Source: Pseudoips prasinana (lineage: Eukaryota; Arthropoda; Insecta; Lepidoptera; Nolidae). Taken from it: a stretch of 64,000 nucleotides of DNA. Every line of letters starts with the position of its first letter. Positions within the stretch are counted from its first letter, which is position 1. Shown in pieces: positions 21,209 through 32,166 of the stretch. The DNA is taken from assembly GCA_951640165.1 (NCBI GenBank), contig OX621251.1, positions 30,280,893-30,344,892 of the forward strand. The letters are read 5' to 3'. Under the pieces are notes generated by a model. It made no database searches and had not been told where the DNA came from. It was given only the letters and a program-made list of their open reading frames with translations. A program made the translations under genes and the position numbers.

Positions 21209-22180
21209 TTATTTATTTCTGCTTTTTGAGAATGTGGAAGACGATAAGGTTTTTTTATAAACGGGACTAATATTTTCTTTTAAATGAATTTTTTGTTCAT
21301 ACAAGTTTGTTGTATTTAATTTGTCCCCGGGTAAATGAAAAATATCCGCAAATTTTGCACAAATATTTGCTATAGAAGTCTCCTCTTCTTTAATCAAATA
21401 ATTAAGATTAAGCAAAGAAAACAAAGATTTTACCCTATCCGCGTTATTTACTATTCTATTAAACGAATAACAATGATATTCTTTTAAATCACGAATTTCT
21501 GGTGTAAAACAACGTAAATTAACATCAGTTTCCCGTGTGTTCATAATACGCATGGTCACCCTACCGTTTTTACTCTTACATATCGAATTAGCTAAAAATA
21601 CACCTTCGCAAATCTCATTTGAAATTACTACACAATCACCTGTCCTATTAGTTGGAATATCTACTTGAATTTCACATCGCGCGGGCAACTTTATACATGC
21701 GTTATCATTTGTATTTCCTATCGAATATAACTGTACAGGTAAAATAATCGGAATTCCCTCACTATTTTGTAACGTTAATGTTTGATTTTCAAAATTAATT
21801 ATAGAATTAAATTTTGATAGAAAATCTTGTCCTATAATTCCGTCTACATTTAATGGCAAATCGTTAAAAATGTAGAAGTCATGTGTAAATGATTCATTAT
21901 TTTCGTTACGTAATATCAACTCTATGCACCCAGTAGATGTAATTTGACCACCAATACCATTTATGTGTGTCGTCTTAGGGCGAATAAACTCGCTCGATGC
22001 GCGAATCACGCTTTGTTTCACAGCAGACAATGATGCTCCGGTATCAATGAGCCATGTACACATATAGTCATCGATATACAGATGTATAGAGTTCATATTC
22101 CGATAAGTTAATATGTAATTAGTCGCGAAAAAACTGAAACTTTTCGGTTTCCTCCGATTTAGAACTGTCTTGCGATTCAT
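21209..22180 (-). pseudogene. Gypsy pol, aspartic protease part
   Basis: Open frame of 323 codons overlapping the end of gag. The protease active site LIDTGAS lies at residues 44-50 (D46-T47-G48), with the flap-like GIIGQDFLSKF about 75 residues later. The frame ends early after PVYKKT because the T7 run on + (21250-21256; A7 on -) has one base too many for the RT frame. Downstream pol is therefore not in frame with the protease. Confidence 0.85.
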
Positions 22181-23309
22181 GTGTCACATTGACATGATGT
22201 TTTTTCGAATTGAAATTTTGCTGGCTATTATATCCACGGGACCTACTACGGCCTGAAAAATTACCACGACCCCGACCGCTACTACGATAATACGACGAAT
22301 CGTAAAATGTCCTATTATTATTTATGTTGTTCCTGAAAAATGGTTTTCCGCGAAACGGTGTAGTGGTACCGCGCCTCGAAACACTCTGCCCTCGGTATCC
22401 ATTATTTGGGTAACCCCTATTATTATTAAACATCCTACCTCGAGCTGAAAATATCTGTCCTGATGTGGAAGGCATATTTACCTCCTCATCTTTAGCACCT
22501 TGTATACCTTGTATAGCTTCCTTTAATGAACTATAATTACGCGCAGCAATGACAGTACTAAGCCGCTCATTTCGCAACCCGTCGGCAAATTTTTGAATAG
22601 CCTGTTTTTCATTTAAGGGTTTTAATATCTTGTATGCTTCAGATTTGCCCTCGGCTTGTGAAATTGTTTGATCCACAAACAGTTGCTCTAAGTCTTTCCC
22701 ATACTGATCTATAGACCTACCACCTTGATAAGCGGTATGCAACTTTTTTTGTAACGCGGTGTCCGATTTTTTTGTTAAAAGATGTGTTTTCATTTCAGCA
22801 ACCATTTCGTCAACAGAACCATATGAATCTGCCAAACGCAATTTTGCACTATGTGATAGCCTAGTTTTTAAAACATATTTTATGAGAAGTGACGCATCCG
22901 TATCTAAAATCATAGTAGAATATAATTCTATTGCGTCAATTAATTGTAAAGTAACTTTTTCGGTGTCGTCCATTATTGGTAATAGACTAACCGCCACTCT
23001 CAAATCAAAATTGGGTTTGGTAGTCATGGTTTCGCTGCTATTTATACTCATCATTAAACTTTCCATATGAGCATAAATCGAGTCTATCTTATTTGACAAG
23101 TGTAAATCAACATCACTTAACGATATTTCGGCTTTTTCTACCTTATTAACATATATGTCAAATATTTCGGTATACTTCTTATAAATCTTTACTACTTTTT
23201 GAAATTGTTTATTCGCAGCTTCACTATTCTGTCGCCGATGCGATCCAATTTTAATTAAATAAGTTCTTATATCTACCAACTGCACATATATATTTTGTAA
23301 TTCTAACAT
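22119..23309 (-). CDS. Gypsy gag (RG-rich, no zinc knuckle)
   Basis: 396 codons from the ATG at 23309. The frame is open back to 23429 through a very hydrophobic stretch that is probably not translated. An N-terminal coiled coil (LHLSNKIDSIYAHMESLMMS region) is followed by a helical capsid-like part and a C-terminal region rich in RG/RGG and asparagine (YRGQSVSRRG, SSGRGRGNFSGRSRSRG). There is no CCHC motif. The RG-rich tail is the likely nucleic-acid-binding part. The protease frame overlaps the last 62 bases in the +1 frame. Confidence 0.8.
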   Translation of the reverse strand: MLELQNIYVQLVDIRTYLIKIGSHRRQNSEAANKQFQKVVKIYKKYTEIFDIYVNKVEKAEISLSDVDLHLSNKIDSIYAHMESLMMSINSSETMTTKPNFDLRVAVSLLPIMDDTEKVTLQLIDAIELYSTMILDTDASLLIKYVLKTRLSHSAKLRLADSYGSVDEMVAEMKTHLLTKKSDTALQKKLHTAYQGGRSIDQYGKDLEQLFVDQTISQAEGKSEAYKILKPLNEKQAIQKFADGLRNERLSTVIAARNYSSLKEAIQGIQGAKDEEVNMPSTSGQIFSARGRMFNNNRGYPNNGYRGQSVSRRGTTTPFRGKPFFRNNINNNRTFYDSSYYRSSGRGRGNFSGRSRSRGYNSQQNFNSKKHHVNVTHESQDSSKSEETEKFQFFRD

Positions 23310-23512
23310 TAGCTCTATATATTGAAAAACAGTAAAACATATTATAAAATAAAATATTACGTTTTGTAAAAAAAATAACCATAACGGAAAGTATCCTAAA
23401 TACTTAAAGATAATTAATATAAAGTTCACTTACAGAATTTATTTGTCACCATTTGCACTTATTCGACACTTGTCCAAATTTCTCCACATCGTTAGTTATT
23501 AGCCGGGTCCTA

Positions 23513-23761
23513 TTACACTGAAACTCGCTGCAAAGCAATACCCGTCGCTTGCCTTTCGATCTTCTTGGTAAGGCATTTATGTACTTTTTTCCATAAGTTG
23601 TACGCCAAGAAAATAGCACACATTACAATAACTGCAACCATCATATATCGCATTTCCATAGAGTAATCGCTCTCAGACATACTGGATTTCGCTTTATTTC
23701 CTTGTCCCTGTTGGGCAATTATTACCTCCTCTTTGAATTCCTTGGATACTTGACTGCCCAT
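23513..23761 (-). CDS. Gypsy leader ORF: predicted myristoylated single-pass membrane microprotein
   Basis: 82 codons from the first ATG after the PBS (about 45 bases downstream). The N-terminus MGSQVSKE fits the N-myristoylation pattern (Gly2, Ser6, basic residue after). Residues about 39-57 form one hydrophobic helix (MMVAVIVMCAIFLAYNLW), followed by a basic tail (KKVHKCLTKK) with a palmitoylatable cysteine. Stop at 23513, about 200 bases before gag. I know of small ORFs upstream of gag in 412/mdg1-type elements but cannot assign a function. It could target element RNA or particles to membranes; this is inference. Confidence 0.6.
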   Translation of the reverse strand: MGSQVSKEFKEEVIIAQQGQGNKAKSSMSESDYSMEMRYMMVAVIVMCAIFLAYNLWKKVHKCLTKKIERQATGIALQRVSV

Positions 23762-23806
23762 TATAATTTTTAATTATTATATCCTGAAAAAATGAAACAC
23801 TAAAGA

Positions 23807-23823
23807 TCCTGGCATGGTCGCCA
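23807..23823 (-). promoter_or_regulatory. Gypsy primer-binding site (tRNA-Arg-like)
   Basis: Directly after the 5' LTR the - strand reads TGGCGACCATGCCAGGA. From memory of insect tRNA-Arg this matches the complement of its 3' end at 15 of 17 positions, the primer used by 412/mdg1-group elements. Confidence 0.7.
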
Positions 23824-24029
23824 TACGAAGCTAGACGTGCTTCACTAGTAATAGGTAGATTACTACATTTATGTAAAGGCGAATAAATGAAAAGACAACC
23901 GGTCAGTTTAACGTATGAAAGTATATTATTAAAATAAATGATCTTATGAGCTAGGTACAAATACAATAATTAGGTTGCACGCGTACACCATATACGGAAA
24001 GTTCAATATACACTTAGTCATACATCACA
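23824..24029 (-). repeat. Gypsy 5' LTR
   Basis: Identical to the left copy. It holds the presumed promoter and polyadenylation signal. Followed on the right by the CAGT duplication. Confidence 0.95.
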
Positions 24030-24397
24030 CAGTAACGAATATGAACAAACTGCTCACCACATCCTGTGGGAGTGTGATCTCCAACTGCAAAATCAGCGTG
24101 ATATTATGTTAAACAGCTTGCAACCAATATCTGGGGGCCTACTCTCTTTCTCCAAATTTCGTTCGTTCGTTACGAATTTCTTGTGTATGCTACCACGGTT
24201 CCATTCGTTTCGCGAATTCATTCGAACAAACATAGTTTGACATTTAGATTCTCTAAACCTACTCTAATTCATGACGTTCCGAACGAACATTTGATTTTGA
24301 CACATCAAACTTCGTCATTTTAACTTCAAAATTGACGAATACAAAAGTGCTACCTTTTGATTTTCGTTTATGTGGATTTTGCTTCATATTAATTGAA

Positions 24398-24559
24398 ATG
24401 TCTGCAAGAATGCTTATAATTGAGCCTGCTTCATGTGAAGAATGTTTAGAGCGTAGAAGAAAACGGTGCCGCCTAAGAAATAATTTAAGTGTGAATCGAA
24501 TTGCCGACCTAGAAGAAAAGTGCCTTTTTGATTTTGTTTTGTATGGATTTTGGATTTAG
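24398..24559 (+). pseudogene. Harbinger-like transposase N-terminal fragment
   Basis: 53 codons with ERRRKRCRLRNNLSV, a basic segment that resembles the RLRN-type N-terminus of HARBI1-like transposases. The following 150 bp (24560-24700) repeat the same block in degraded form (GAAGAACGTGTAGAG, CGTGCCGCCTGCGAAATCA), so the exon was duplicated in tandem. No DDE core is readable. The assignment rests on short similarity plus the TIR/TSD context. Confidence 0.4.
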
Positions 24560-25349
24560 TTTATTTTTTGCATTGAAATAGGTGCAATAATGCTTTCAAA
24601 TGAGGCTGATTTAGGTGAAGAACGTGTAGAGTATAGAAGAAATCCGTGCCGCCTGCGAAATCAATTAAATGTGAATCAAATTCCCGAAAATAGTTAAAAC
24701 ACGAAATGGAACAATTACATTTACAGAACCAAGATGCCAAAGACACACGGGACAGACTCCAAAGCATTGTTGATGAATTTGACGATGTAGGAGTGAGTTT
24801 TAATGTAGTTTGATATATATTTATATTGCATAAAAATGTTAATACATTTATAAAGAAAAGTATTTTGTATTCATAATGTAAATAGGTACTCTAAATAAGC
24901 ATAATCTTGTTACACATGCTGCTGATCTACACAAAATCAGTAACTCTTCTATGGGGCAGTGTTTCAAATTGTGTAGCAAGGCATGTTAATGATAAAACTG
25001 CTTGGGAATGAGTAGATTAAATTCAACACTTTTAGATGATAAATTTGTATTAAATGTTTAGTTACTATTTTAAAAAAGGATTCTTACATTGTTTTTAGGT
25101 AGGGAATAAAATTGTAATGATTCAAAAACCATTGCAAATTTTTACTGAATAAATATTATGACTATGCCTTGGGCCTTTTTTTTATTTAGTTTATTTATTT
25201 ATTATTTTCACAGCGGATGTTGTGGGTTGATTTCCCCGCAGGACAGATATTTGTGTGCATAGATCAATGACCACCGTTTGCTATAAATATACTTTCACTT
25301 TGTTTTAGGACATCCATCACCAACTATATAAATTTACTTGAAGTTTTAT

Positions 25350-26236
25350 GCCCGGTTCCTTTATTTTACGATCCGTCATTGGACCAACGTTACCATCCGT
25401 AATTCAGCTACCGATACCGATGCAAAACTAGTGTTCCACAATGCCCTACCTGCGACGAACATCCGTAGTTTAAACCACCTACGACTCGTTCGGCGATGAA
25501 CCTCTCGCTCCTCTTCACTATTAGTTATAACAAAACGTCGTACGTCAATTATGCAACTAAAATCATTTATTATTCTGTAATAGTATGTGAGTAATAGTAC
25601 AAATTACTGTACTTATAGTTACAGTAATAATTTAATTTGCGTTTTAGGTTTAAAATATTTATAAATCATTAGTATTGAAAATTTGATGTTACGAGTGCAT
25701 GGTGTGAACAAAACGCGTAACAGGAAAGCGCATGGCGCATGCGTCTGTCGTCTGACATCTGTCCGGAGTATTTAATGGTTTCTAAATAAGTTTTTTTAAA
25801 TTGAGTATTTAATCTAAGGTTTGTGGTTATGAAATCTTAAAAGATAGAAAAATAATCAACCCTTTCTAACGGAAAACAAAGCCATGAATTCTCTATCAGT
25901 TTCAGAGCTAGAGATCACGGAAATCTCCTCAAACACTATGTTAACTACCAAAATAAAATACAAACGACTGGTAAACCGACCGAATTCGACTAGTAATCAA
26001 AGCAGTAACGCCTCGTTATTTTGACAGTTCCGTGACAGTAGAAAATATTTATAGGAACACTTTCGAACGCATCTCCATACAATAAGCTTACTAACGTCCT
26101 CCCATCCGTTAGTAACCAGACGTTGGTTATTTGGATAACGACTAGTATTTTTTAGGAACGGTTTTGCGTTACGGCTGGTAGAAATTCTAACTATTCGTAG
26201 TAGAAACGATTCGTTTTTGGAATATAGGAACCGGGC
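25350..26236. mobile_element. Nested TIR element
   Basis: Ends GCCCGGTTCCT and AGGAACCGGGC are exact inverses, with partial pairing beyond. 887 bp, no ORF. A target duplication was not clear. Confidence 0.5.
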
Positions 26237-28067
26237 GTTAGTGAAATAAAAAACAGCCTTTTCATATTTGTTTTATTTACATACTTAACCTAGAAGTAAT
26301 AGTTTAGATCCAACAGTTACTATAATGTAATGTATTCATCCATTGCCCACCAAGCTAGTGGTTGGGCATAGTAGTGCAATTGTTTATAACAATTGTAAGT
26401 CATTTATTAAAACAAATGAGACATTTTAAATTAAATACAACATAATTAACTGTTCGATTAATGGGCAAAGACTATATATACTATCTTATTGCAAAATTGA
26501 GTTTGGAAACTGTTAATTATGTGGAGTATGCAGATATAAATTTAATTGATCAAAGTATTTTCTCATTAGTCCAGCTCTCAACAGGACACCCCTAATGCCT
26601 GCAGGCTCAGTGTTCCTGACTATTTCTTTATCTACATGCACCTCTTCCAATTGTAACAATCTACTGCTGATGCCAGCTGCTAATTGTCTCCTCCTGGATT
26701 TAGTAGCTGCAACAAAAACAACATTACAATTTAAAATAGATTACATTCCGTAAAAATATGACTCTTCGATGGATTTAGTACATCATTATCTCTAAATAAA
26801 TATTGCCTTCCCCCCTATAATGTGCGACTAAGACCATCAGTTAGGCAAAATGTGGAAGTTGTAATATATCTCTACTATCTCTTAGGGGACACAGATATGC
26901 CACTATATATAAAATGATTCAATTCATAACAACTTTTTTTATATAATGCAAGTACCTAGTTATGTGTATTGGATGCTAAAGTAAAATTTTCATTAATAAC
27001 CATAAATTGGAAAGCTATTTCATACAAATATACTAAGTAACAAAAAAAGTACCTTTATGTTTTGTCATGTACAATTTTTTTACAATATTAAATACTGAAA
27101 ATACCTCAAAGAAATACTTACAAATTGTGAAAGTCAGATTTTCTTGTGACACTGATGGTTAACTTGCAGTTTCTAAGAGTTGTGTGTGCTGACTATAGTC
27201 CTCTCTGTGTTCTGCATACTCCAAAACTTTTTCGGGCAATTGCGGCCGTTTAAAGTTCTGTAGTTGCCTTCCAATTGCTTGACTACCGACATTTCAAACT
27301 GAAAAGATGTTACGAATGCTTATTATTACGAATAGGCCGTACTTTTAGTATAAAAACAAATATTCATGTGTATTTAAGATATTTACTTACAAATTGTATT
27401 AATGGAAACCACAACTTTAGGTCATTTGTGGAGAACATACAGTAGGTACTCCTTGTAACTTTGCGGTTGAAAAATGTAAAAAGCACCTGAAAACGTAATT
27501 ATTAACACAAGACTATTAATTTATCAAAGAATCCAAACAAAAAATCCTTCAATCAAGATTTGACCAAAGAGAATATAACAAATTATGTTGCTATGGCGAT
27601 TGATGACATTCCGTGAATATACGGATGTTTTTTAATGTCGCATATTCTACCGATCGTTCATATGAAATAGTACTCTTCACATTAGCCGGTTTAAAATGTC
27701 AGTAAAAGGGCTATTTATATAATCGCGGTTGATATCGTTGGAAATATATTTTAAATTTCTGTATTTATAATTTCTGCATTAATTATAACAATAAATGCTT
27801 AAAAAACTACAAGATTAATTTAAAATTAAAATACAAAGCCTATTCATTTAATTATTTAAAAAAAAGTCCAAACCGTAGTTTACCAAAATGAGAAACTAAA
27901 ATCCCCACACTATATAGTTCAACACAATCGTTCACGTAAAATAGTCTATGGAAGCGAACTACAAATGTGTATCCGAAAATGAAATAGAGTAGGGTCACTT
28001 GCAAAACTTCGTTTCAATATAGTTCGCTAACGAAGTTTCGATTCGGAGAAAGAGAGTAGGCCCCCTG

Positions 28068-29821
28068 GAGTAGTTTACGGATTACGCACGGATCTTGTGG
28101 CAACAAGGAACAACTTCCGTGCGTTTAAGCGCTTTTGCCATACCTACTATTGGAATCAAATATAACAGCTCACTTCGGACCCTTAAATTGATCCTCGGTG
28201 CTTTTTCAGCTGGCTTCTCTAGTTGCAAATCTCTCATTTTACGAGGCTATAGCCTCTTTCAGTGGTGGGTAAGAGGGAGGGACTAAAAAAAATATGAGGG
28301 ACAAAATATGTTGGATGGAAAACCAACAAACTCTCCCTGTATTCCCTACGATGGATTCAGACGTTGACGGGGGTTTTTGGCAATCAAGATGCATAAAAAT
28401 AGTATATATATATGGAAATAAGTATCTTATCTCCTCACGTATGTTATCATCGCCAATTTCCTCCCTACCAGATAGTGCTATGACGCAACGTAATAAGCAC
28501 CTACGTAATATCGATATAGGGAGATTTTTAGCTTATCATATAGATCTATCATGATCTTGTTTTAAGTACTAGCATGGTTGACGGATTTCCATTTGTATCA
28601 CTTAGATCTGAGACATATTTATGCCCACGTACATACGCTCCATTCTATACACTTCGATCGAAAGCGTTAGAACTGTTTCCCAAAATGTTTTATGCTGTGT
28701 AAGACTGCACCTCACGTGTAGTCAAGTACCAATTATGAATGTAGATATACGTGTAGCAACAATAGATAGTCATTAACTTACGTTATATAGCATGCAAAGT
28801 CGATGGATAATAACCTACATAACATCCATATCCTCCAAAAGAGTGTTAGCAAGTAGAATCCTTAATTTGATCTGTGAGTGTGCTTAACGCAGATCACCTA
28901 CCCCGGATTGGTAAAAGCTGCTGATTCGAGACCTGCCGGATGCTTAAATTAATGATTTCGCAATTTTGAAAATAGGTAGCCATATTCAAACTATCTACTT
29001 TTTCCCCATTTTATATCACATAATCAATAAGAAACCAACTGTCTGATCTCTTAATGATAAGTAGTCACAGTTAAGGTTTTTTTCGCGTCCTATTTAGTCA
29101 ACAAATATGCACCTGTGTAAGCATATGCGAGTAAATATTTACATACTAAGTTGTTTTCGCCGTTTGTGTATGGGAAAAGACTTAATTTTTAATGTGTATT
29201 ATGTTTCTGTGGGAAAATAATCCATACATCATGTTTTACCATCGATAAATAAATAATAAATAAAAATCTTTATTGATGTAAGTGATAAGTTTACATTGTT
29301 CTTAATCTAAGAGTATGTTTCTATACTTATGACATTATTCTAAGTGAACACTAACGTCTAAACTAGGCCGAGCCCGTACCACAGACGGTAGTTTCTTTTA
29401 TGTCTGTGTAATAGAACAAAAACAGACGTGTACAATAATATCTTTAAAACAAGCATAATTTCTAAATTTATTCTAAATATTAAATCTAAAACGTAAATGT
29501 AAATATATAAAATAACGTTGCGGATATTTATATTTTAATAATCGAGTGACGGGTCGCTTCGCTCGTCACAAATATGCATACTTTGCTGTCAATAGCAAGC
29601 TTATTTTACCACTAAGTATGTGAACTTCAAACATTTTAATGTAGTTAGTATATTTTTGTTTAAGTTGGCGTACATGTGATAATATGAAGATATAGAGAAT
29701 ATGAGATAAATCGACTTGTTTTGGTCCATAGAGATAATGTTGCATTTATGGGCATCCAATATGCCAGGTGGGCAGTGAATGTGTTAAGCACACATGTGTA
29801 GCTATTTTATTAATAATATAA
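28068..29821. other. Intron sequence with degraded repeats
   Basis: GGTGGGTAAGAGGGAGGGAC at 28264-28283 matches, in reverse, 55525-55545. AATAAAGATTTTTATT in reverse at 29255-29275 looks like an old LINE 3' end. No coding sequence was recognised. Confidence 0.4.
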
Positions 29822-30066
29822 TAAAATTCTAGGACATTATTTACACACGGCCATCTGATCCCCAACTAAGCAGAGCTTGTGCTATGGAAACCAGATAACT
29901 GCTATACTACTTTCTTTTGTAAATACATAATTATATAGATGAATTACACCCAAACTCAGGACAAACAGACATGTTCATGCACACAAATATTTCTCCTAGG
30001 TGGGAATCGAACCCACAACCTCCAGCGTGAAAATCAAGCATTTGCCAACCACGCCAACAGGCCCGT
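29822..30066 (-). repeat. tRNA-derived SINE, family S2
   Basis: In reverse: head GGGCCTGTTGGCGTGGTTGG, B box GTGGGTTCGATTCCCACC, GTGTGCATGAACATGTCTG, GGGATCAGATGGCCGTGTG and an AATAATGTCCTAG tail. Confidence 0.85.
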
Positions 30067-30439
30067 CGATAATATATCTAATTCTCTGAAATAAATTAAA
30101 AAGAAAATTTTGTGTTTCGCAAACTTTTCTTCTAAAACCTGCTTCTTTTGATGAAATATGCCTACCTGATTAATGCTACACGTTATTTACATGTATTGTA
30201 AAAAGGGAGTTTACCTTAGATAAGATGTATAGGAAATATTTTGTGTATATATATATTAGTTGATTTGTTTGTGACAATTGTGTGCATTAGCATTTGTGGT
30301 GCGTTATAGAAGTGTCTAAGTGAACAAGGTATTTATTCGTGTCTCCTGGAATGTTGTCTAGAGTTATTATAAAAGAATTAGTGTATTAGGTGAGTATTGA
30401 AATATTAGCTTCAACAAACTATTTCTATTTATTTGTCTG

Positions 30440-30968
30440 TCCGTCCGTCCGTATGTCACAGCCACTTTTTTCCGAAACTATAAGAGCTGTTCTGTTGAAA
30501 CTTGGTAAGTAGATGTATTATGTGAACCGCATTAAGATTTTCACACAAAAATAGAAAAATAATAATAATTTTGGGGGTTACCCATACATAGAACTGAAAC
30601 TCAAAAAAGTTTTTTTCTTCGTACCCATACATGTAGGGTATCTATGGATAGGTAAAAAAAAAATGATATTGAGGTTTCTAATATCATTTTTTTCTTAACT
30701 GAATAGTTTGCGCAAGAGATACTTCCAAAGTGGAAAAACGAGTGTCCCCCCCCTGTAACTTCTAAAATAAGAGAATGATAAAACTAAAAAAAAATATATG
30801 ATGTACATTATCATGTAAACTAACAATGAAAATTGGTTTGAACGAGATCTAGTTAGTAGTTTTTTTTTATGCGTCGTAAATCGTAAACCGCAATTTACCT
30901 TTTATTTAATCAACTGAAATACTTGCTGCTGCGGAACCCTTCATGGGCGAGTCCGACTCGCACTTGGC
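30440..30968 (+). repeat. Dispersed repeat family G, copy 2
   Basis: Full-length match to 13666-14203, ending CGAGTCCGACTCGCACTTGG. Here GGAACCCTTCATGGG precedes the palindrome, a block mostly lost in copy 1. Confidence 0.75.
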
Positions 30969-31164
30969 CGATTTATTGGTAGATATAATGGTTGCCAATT
31001 GAATCAAGTGGGAAGGGGGAAGAAGGCTTGTGACAGGGGAGAGATACGGATATTCTTTTAAAATGAGTTATCTTTTTTTTAAATAATAGTGGTGCTGATA
31101 AAAATATTATCATTCTATTTTTATTTTGTTAATTGGTTGTATTACTTAATAATCAATATGTATC

Positions 31165-31400
31165 TTTGACTGCACGTGTGGCGCAGCGGTTGCAACAGTC
31201 GCCTCGCCACATCGTGTCCCGGGTTTGAGTCCCGCGAAGGACAACTATTTGTGTGACCCATATTGTCCTGAGTCTGGATGTACTTTGCTGTCCTGAGTCT
31301 GATTGTACTATGTGTCCGTTAATTATAAGTTTGTAAATATTCCGCGACACAGGGATTGATTTCCCTAAAGCGGGGATTGTCTTTAAAAGTAAACATCTAG
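31165..31400 (+). repeat. tRNA-derived SINE, family S4
   Basis: A box in GTGGCGCAGCGGTTGCAACA and B box GGGTTTGAGTCCCGC at about 31202, then ACAACTATTTGTGTGACCCA. The TGTCCTGAGTCTG segment is duplicated (31264 and 31288). Confidence 0.7.
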
Positions 31401-31428
31401 TGGCCTTTAGAGACCCCAGTGCGTCGCG

Positions 31429-31539
31429 CACGTGCTACTGGAATGCACAGGCATCACAAAAATCCGGAAGGAAACCCTGGGATCACCGGGACCTATTACG
31501 AAAGCCCTGAGAAGTTTAGGAGACTTGATATTCTTCTGA
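31429..31539 (+). pseudogene. LINE ORF2 C-terminal fragment
   Basis: 36 codons starting HVLLECTGITKIRKETLGSP and ending in a stop at 31537-31539. HVLLEC is the end of the cysteine/histidine motif found at the C-terminus of many R1/I-type insect LINE proteins. Only the 3' end of the element is present (5' truncation). Confidence 0.6.
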
Positions 31540-31660
31540 AGGGAGGTGGGCTGGATGGAATGAAGGCTGCCATGGCTCACGTACAATGCTCCACATCGAT
31601 ACTAAGTGCGGAAACCACTCCCACTAGCATATTAGTGGGGACAAATGATGATGATGATGA

Positions 31661-31852
31661 TGAGAGCCTAGTGTCAGAGTTGTTCAAGCCGCCTCTGACA
31701 TGGCCTAACTACTGTTGCCTAGTGACTAAAACCGGGACCCACAGCTTAAACTAAAGCACGGAGACGCTCATAAATTAAACCACTTTGGTGGTCACCCATC
31801 TATGGACTGTCCGCGAGCCTTGTTGCTTAACCTCGCCGATCACTTACGGATT
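31661..31852 (-). repeat. 5S rRNA-derived SINE (SINE3-like), copy 1
   Basis: The reverse strand has GTGATCGGCGAGGTTAAGCA, then CAGTCCATAGATGGGTGACC, matching the internal promoter half of 5S rRNA (GTTAAGC and GGATGGGTGACCG blocks). It continues into a body ending GACACTAGGCTCTC that is shared with 40628-40840. Confidence 0.65.
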
Positions 31853-32000
31853 TTAGCTATTTGGTTATCGTTGTACAATGGTAAAGCCTAAATAGGTTTT
31901 CATATTTAGGAAAACGTTTATTTCTATAACATGCTAGTTTATTTTTCTTATATCAGACAATATGTAGTAAAATATAGCATAAACTATAAATTTCGATAAT

Positions 32001-32013
32001 TAAACCTAAACAT
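32001..32013. repeat. Target-site duplication (left) of the I-like LINE
   Basis: TAAACCTAAACAT, identical to 37389-37401. It directly abuts the poly(T) that represents the element's poly(A). Confidence 0.9.
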
Positions 32014-32166
32014 TTTTTTTTTTTTTTTTTTTTTTTAGTCTTTATTTATTATACAGGATTTTCGTACATGAAATGACGATGCCAATCCCATCGTACCTTA
32101 TTCTAAGCTAGCTCTAAAACTACACTATACAAATCCAATAACTAACCCACTGAGTACATAGACGGG

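Larger units (their letters stand above)
18002..24029 (-). mobile_element. Gypsy (Metaviridae, mdg1-like) LTR retrotransposon, complete, coding-defective
   Basis: 6028 bp bounded by two identical 206-bp LTRs. On the - strand the order is 5' LTR, PBS, small leader ORF, gag, protease, RT, RNase H, integrase, PPT, 3' LTR. Flanks give a 4-bp CAGT target duplication (17998-18001 and 24030-24033). The PBS resembles the 3' end of tRNA-Arg, as in the 412/mdg1 group. The integrase lies downstream of RT/RNase H, the Gypsy order. Defects: one extra base in an A7 run between PR and RT, and a TGA inside RNase H. It lies in intron 1, antisense to the host gene. Confidence 0.92.
24134..28064. mobile_element. 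PIF/Harbinger-like DNA transposon, decayed
   Basis: TIRs GGGGCCTACTCTCTTTCTCC (left) and the exact inverse (right), with weaker pairing further in (TTCGTT / AACGAA). Flanked by CTG at 24131-24133 and 28065-28067, a 3-bp duplication of the CWG type described for Harbinger elements. The interior has remnants of coding sequence near the left (24398-24690) and, on the - strand, near the right (about 26560-27330), including GTTGCAG-type splice sites. A second TIR element (25350-26236) is nested inside. Confidence 0.65.

Noticed and set aside
28294..28554. 86-codon frame starting MRDKICWMENQQTLPVF
   Set aside because: No recognisable family and close to repeat fragments; probably chance.
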